Assembly (NCBI GenBank): GCA_038496675.1
Contig: CM076653.1
Location: forward strand, 11,281,275-11,345,274
Direction: 5' to 3'
Length of the DNA: 64,000 nucleotides
From: Rachycentron canadum
Lineage: Eukaryota; Chordata; Actinopteri; Carangiformes; Rachycentridae
Shown: positions 63,601 to 64,000 of the stretch, piece by piece
How positions within the stretch are numbered: the stretch's first letter is position 1
How the letters are laid out: every line of letters begins with the position of its first letter
The notes under the pieces: model-generated
What the model was told of the DNA's origin: nothing
The model's database searches: none
The model's input: only the letters and a program-made list of their open reading frames with translations
Position numbers and translations under genes: made by a program

Positions 63601-64000
63601 TTCTCTACAGATGTTTTAAACAGGGAACATCTGGTCAGTGTTTTAGAAAGAAATCCTTCAATTTTAATTTTCATTATTATATTCATAAAATACATAAAAG
63701 TGCAAACAGCAAAGCATTTCCATCCATCACAGTTTTGTCCATCGAGAAGCTTATTTTTTGTCTTTGTCCTCACATGATGTTCTGCTGCTGGATCAGAAAA
63801 ATTCAGATTTTCTAATCTGATTTTGAGACGATCAAGATTAAAATCCATTGACACAGTCAAATTTAAAGTTCTGTTGTTTGAAATATTTAAAGGGCTGGTT
63901 TAAACCACAAAAATATTTGCTTACTTATCTCAAGTGGTATTGAGGCGTGCAGAGAGTTTCGGTTTTTATGCGCCAAGGTTTTGAGATTTGTTTCTGAAAC
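60681..64000. other. Intergenic region without recognised genes
   Basis: No convincing frame, RNA gene or repeat family was recognised up to the window edge. The longer frames (for example 62084-62512 and 63552-63860) have low-complexity, non-coding-like translations. Confidence 0.55.

Noticed and set aside
1..64000. CRISPR arrays, operons, bacterial or viral genes
   Set aside because: The coding genes are spliced vertebrate genes and no regularly spaced short repeats or prokaryotic or viral gene layout is present.

Overview
This window looks like chromosomal DNA of a ray-finned fish, probably a percomorph teleost. The genes have many short exons with canonical GT/AG introns, the intergenic DNA is AT-rich, there are abundant microsatellites, and the dispersed repeats (L2-type LINE tails, Tc1-like transposase relics, a tRNA-like SINE, a repeat family I know from percomorph genomes) are typical of teleosts. 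Nothing suggests a prokaryote or virus. Exon models below were built by hand from reading frame, splice sites and my recollection of the families; no alignment or transcript data were available.

Five protein-coding genes are supported, all in the first 39 kb. (1) 769-12095 (+): a 16-exon atypical soluble guanylate cyclase of the insect Gyc-88E type, 815 aa, with H-NOX, HNOBA, signalling-helix and cyclase domains. (2) 20597-21742 (+): tnfaip8l2 (TIPE2), two coding exons, 186 aa. (3) 23330-25421 (-): lysmd1, three exons, 228 aa. (4) 26341-28863 (+): scnm1, eight exons, 284 aa, divergent from lysmd1 across about 0.9 kb. (5) 32945-38482 (-): tmod4, nine coding exons, 340 aa, probably with a non-coding 5' exon about 8 kb upstream near 46.6-46.8 kb.

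The order tnfaip8l2-lysmd1-scnm1-tmod4 matches the mammalian cluster on human 1q21.3, which supports the orthology calls. The neighbouring cyclase is not part of the mammalian cluster that I know. The genes do not form one pathway: they are a heme-sensor cGMP enzyme, an immune regulator, a LysM-domain protein, a minor-spliceosome factor and a muscle thin-filament capping protein.

The right part (about 38.5-64 kb) holds no convincing protein-coding gene. It contains the inferred tmod4 first intron and promoter, then about 17 kb of intergenic DNA with decayed L2, Tc1, hAT-like and R2-like fragments, microsatellites and AT-rich stretches.

The most interesting content is the cyclase. It is an O2/NO-sensor type best known from invertebrates. 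It ends in a CaaX prenylation box (CSIL), has Arg instead of the near-invariant Gly next to the second metal-binding Asp, and has Phe at the distal-pocket position that holds Tyr in O2-binding bacterial H-NOX proteins.
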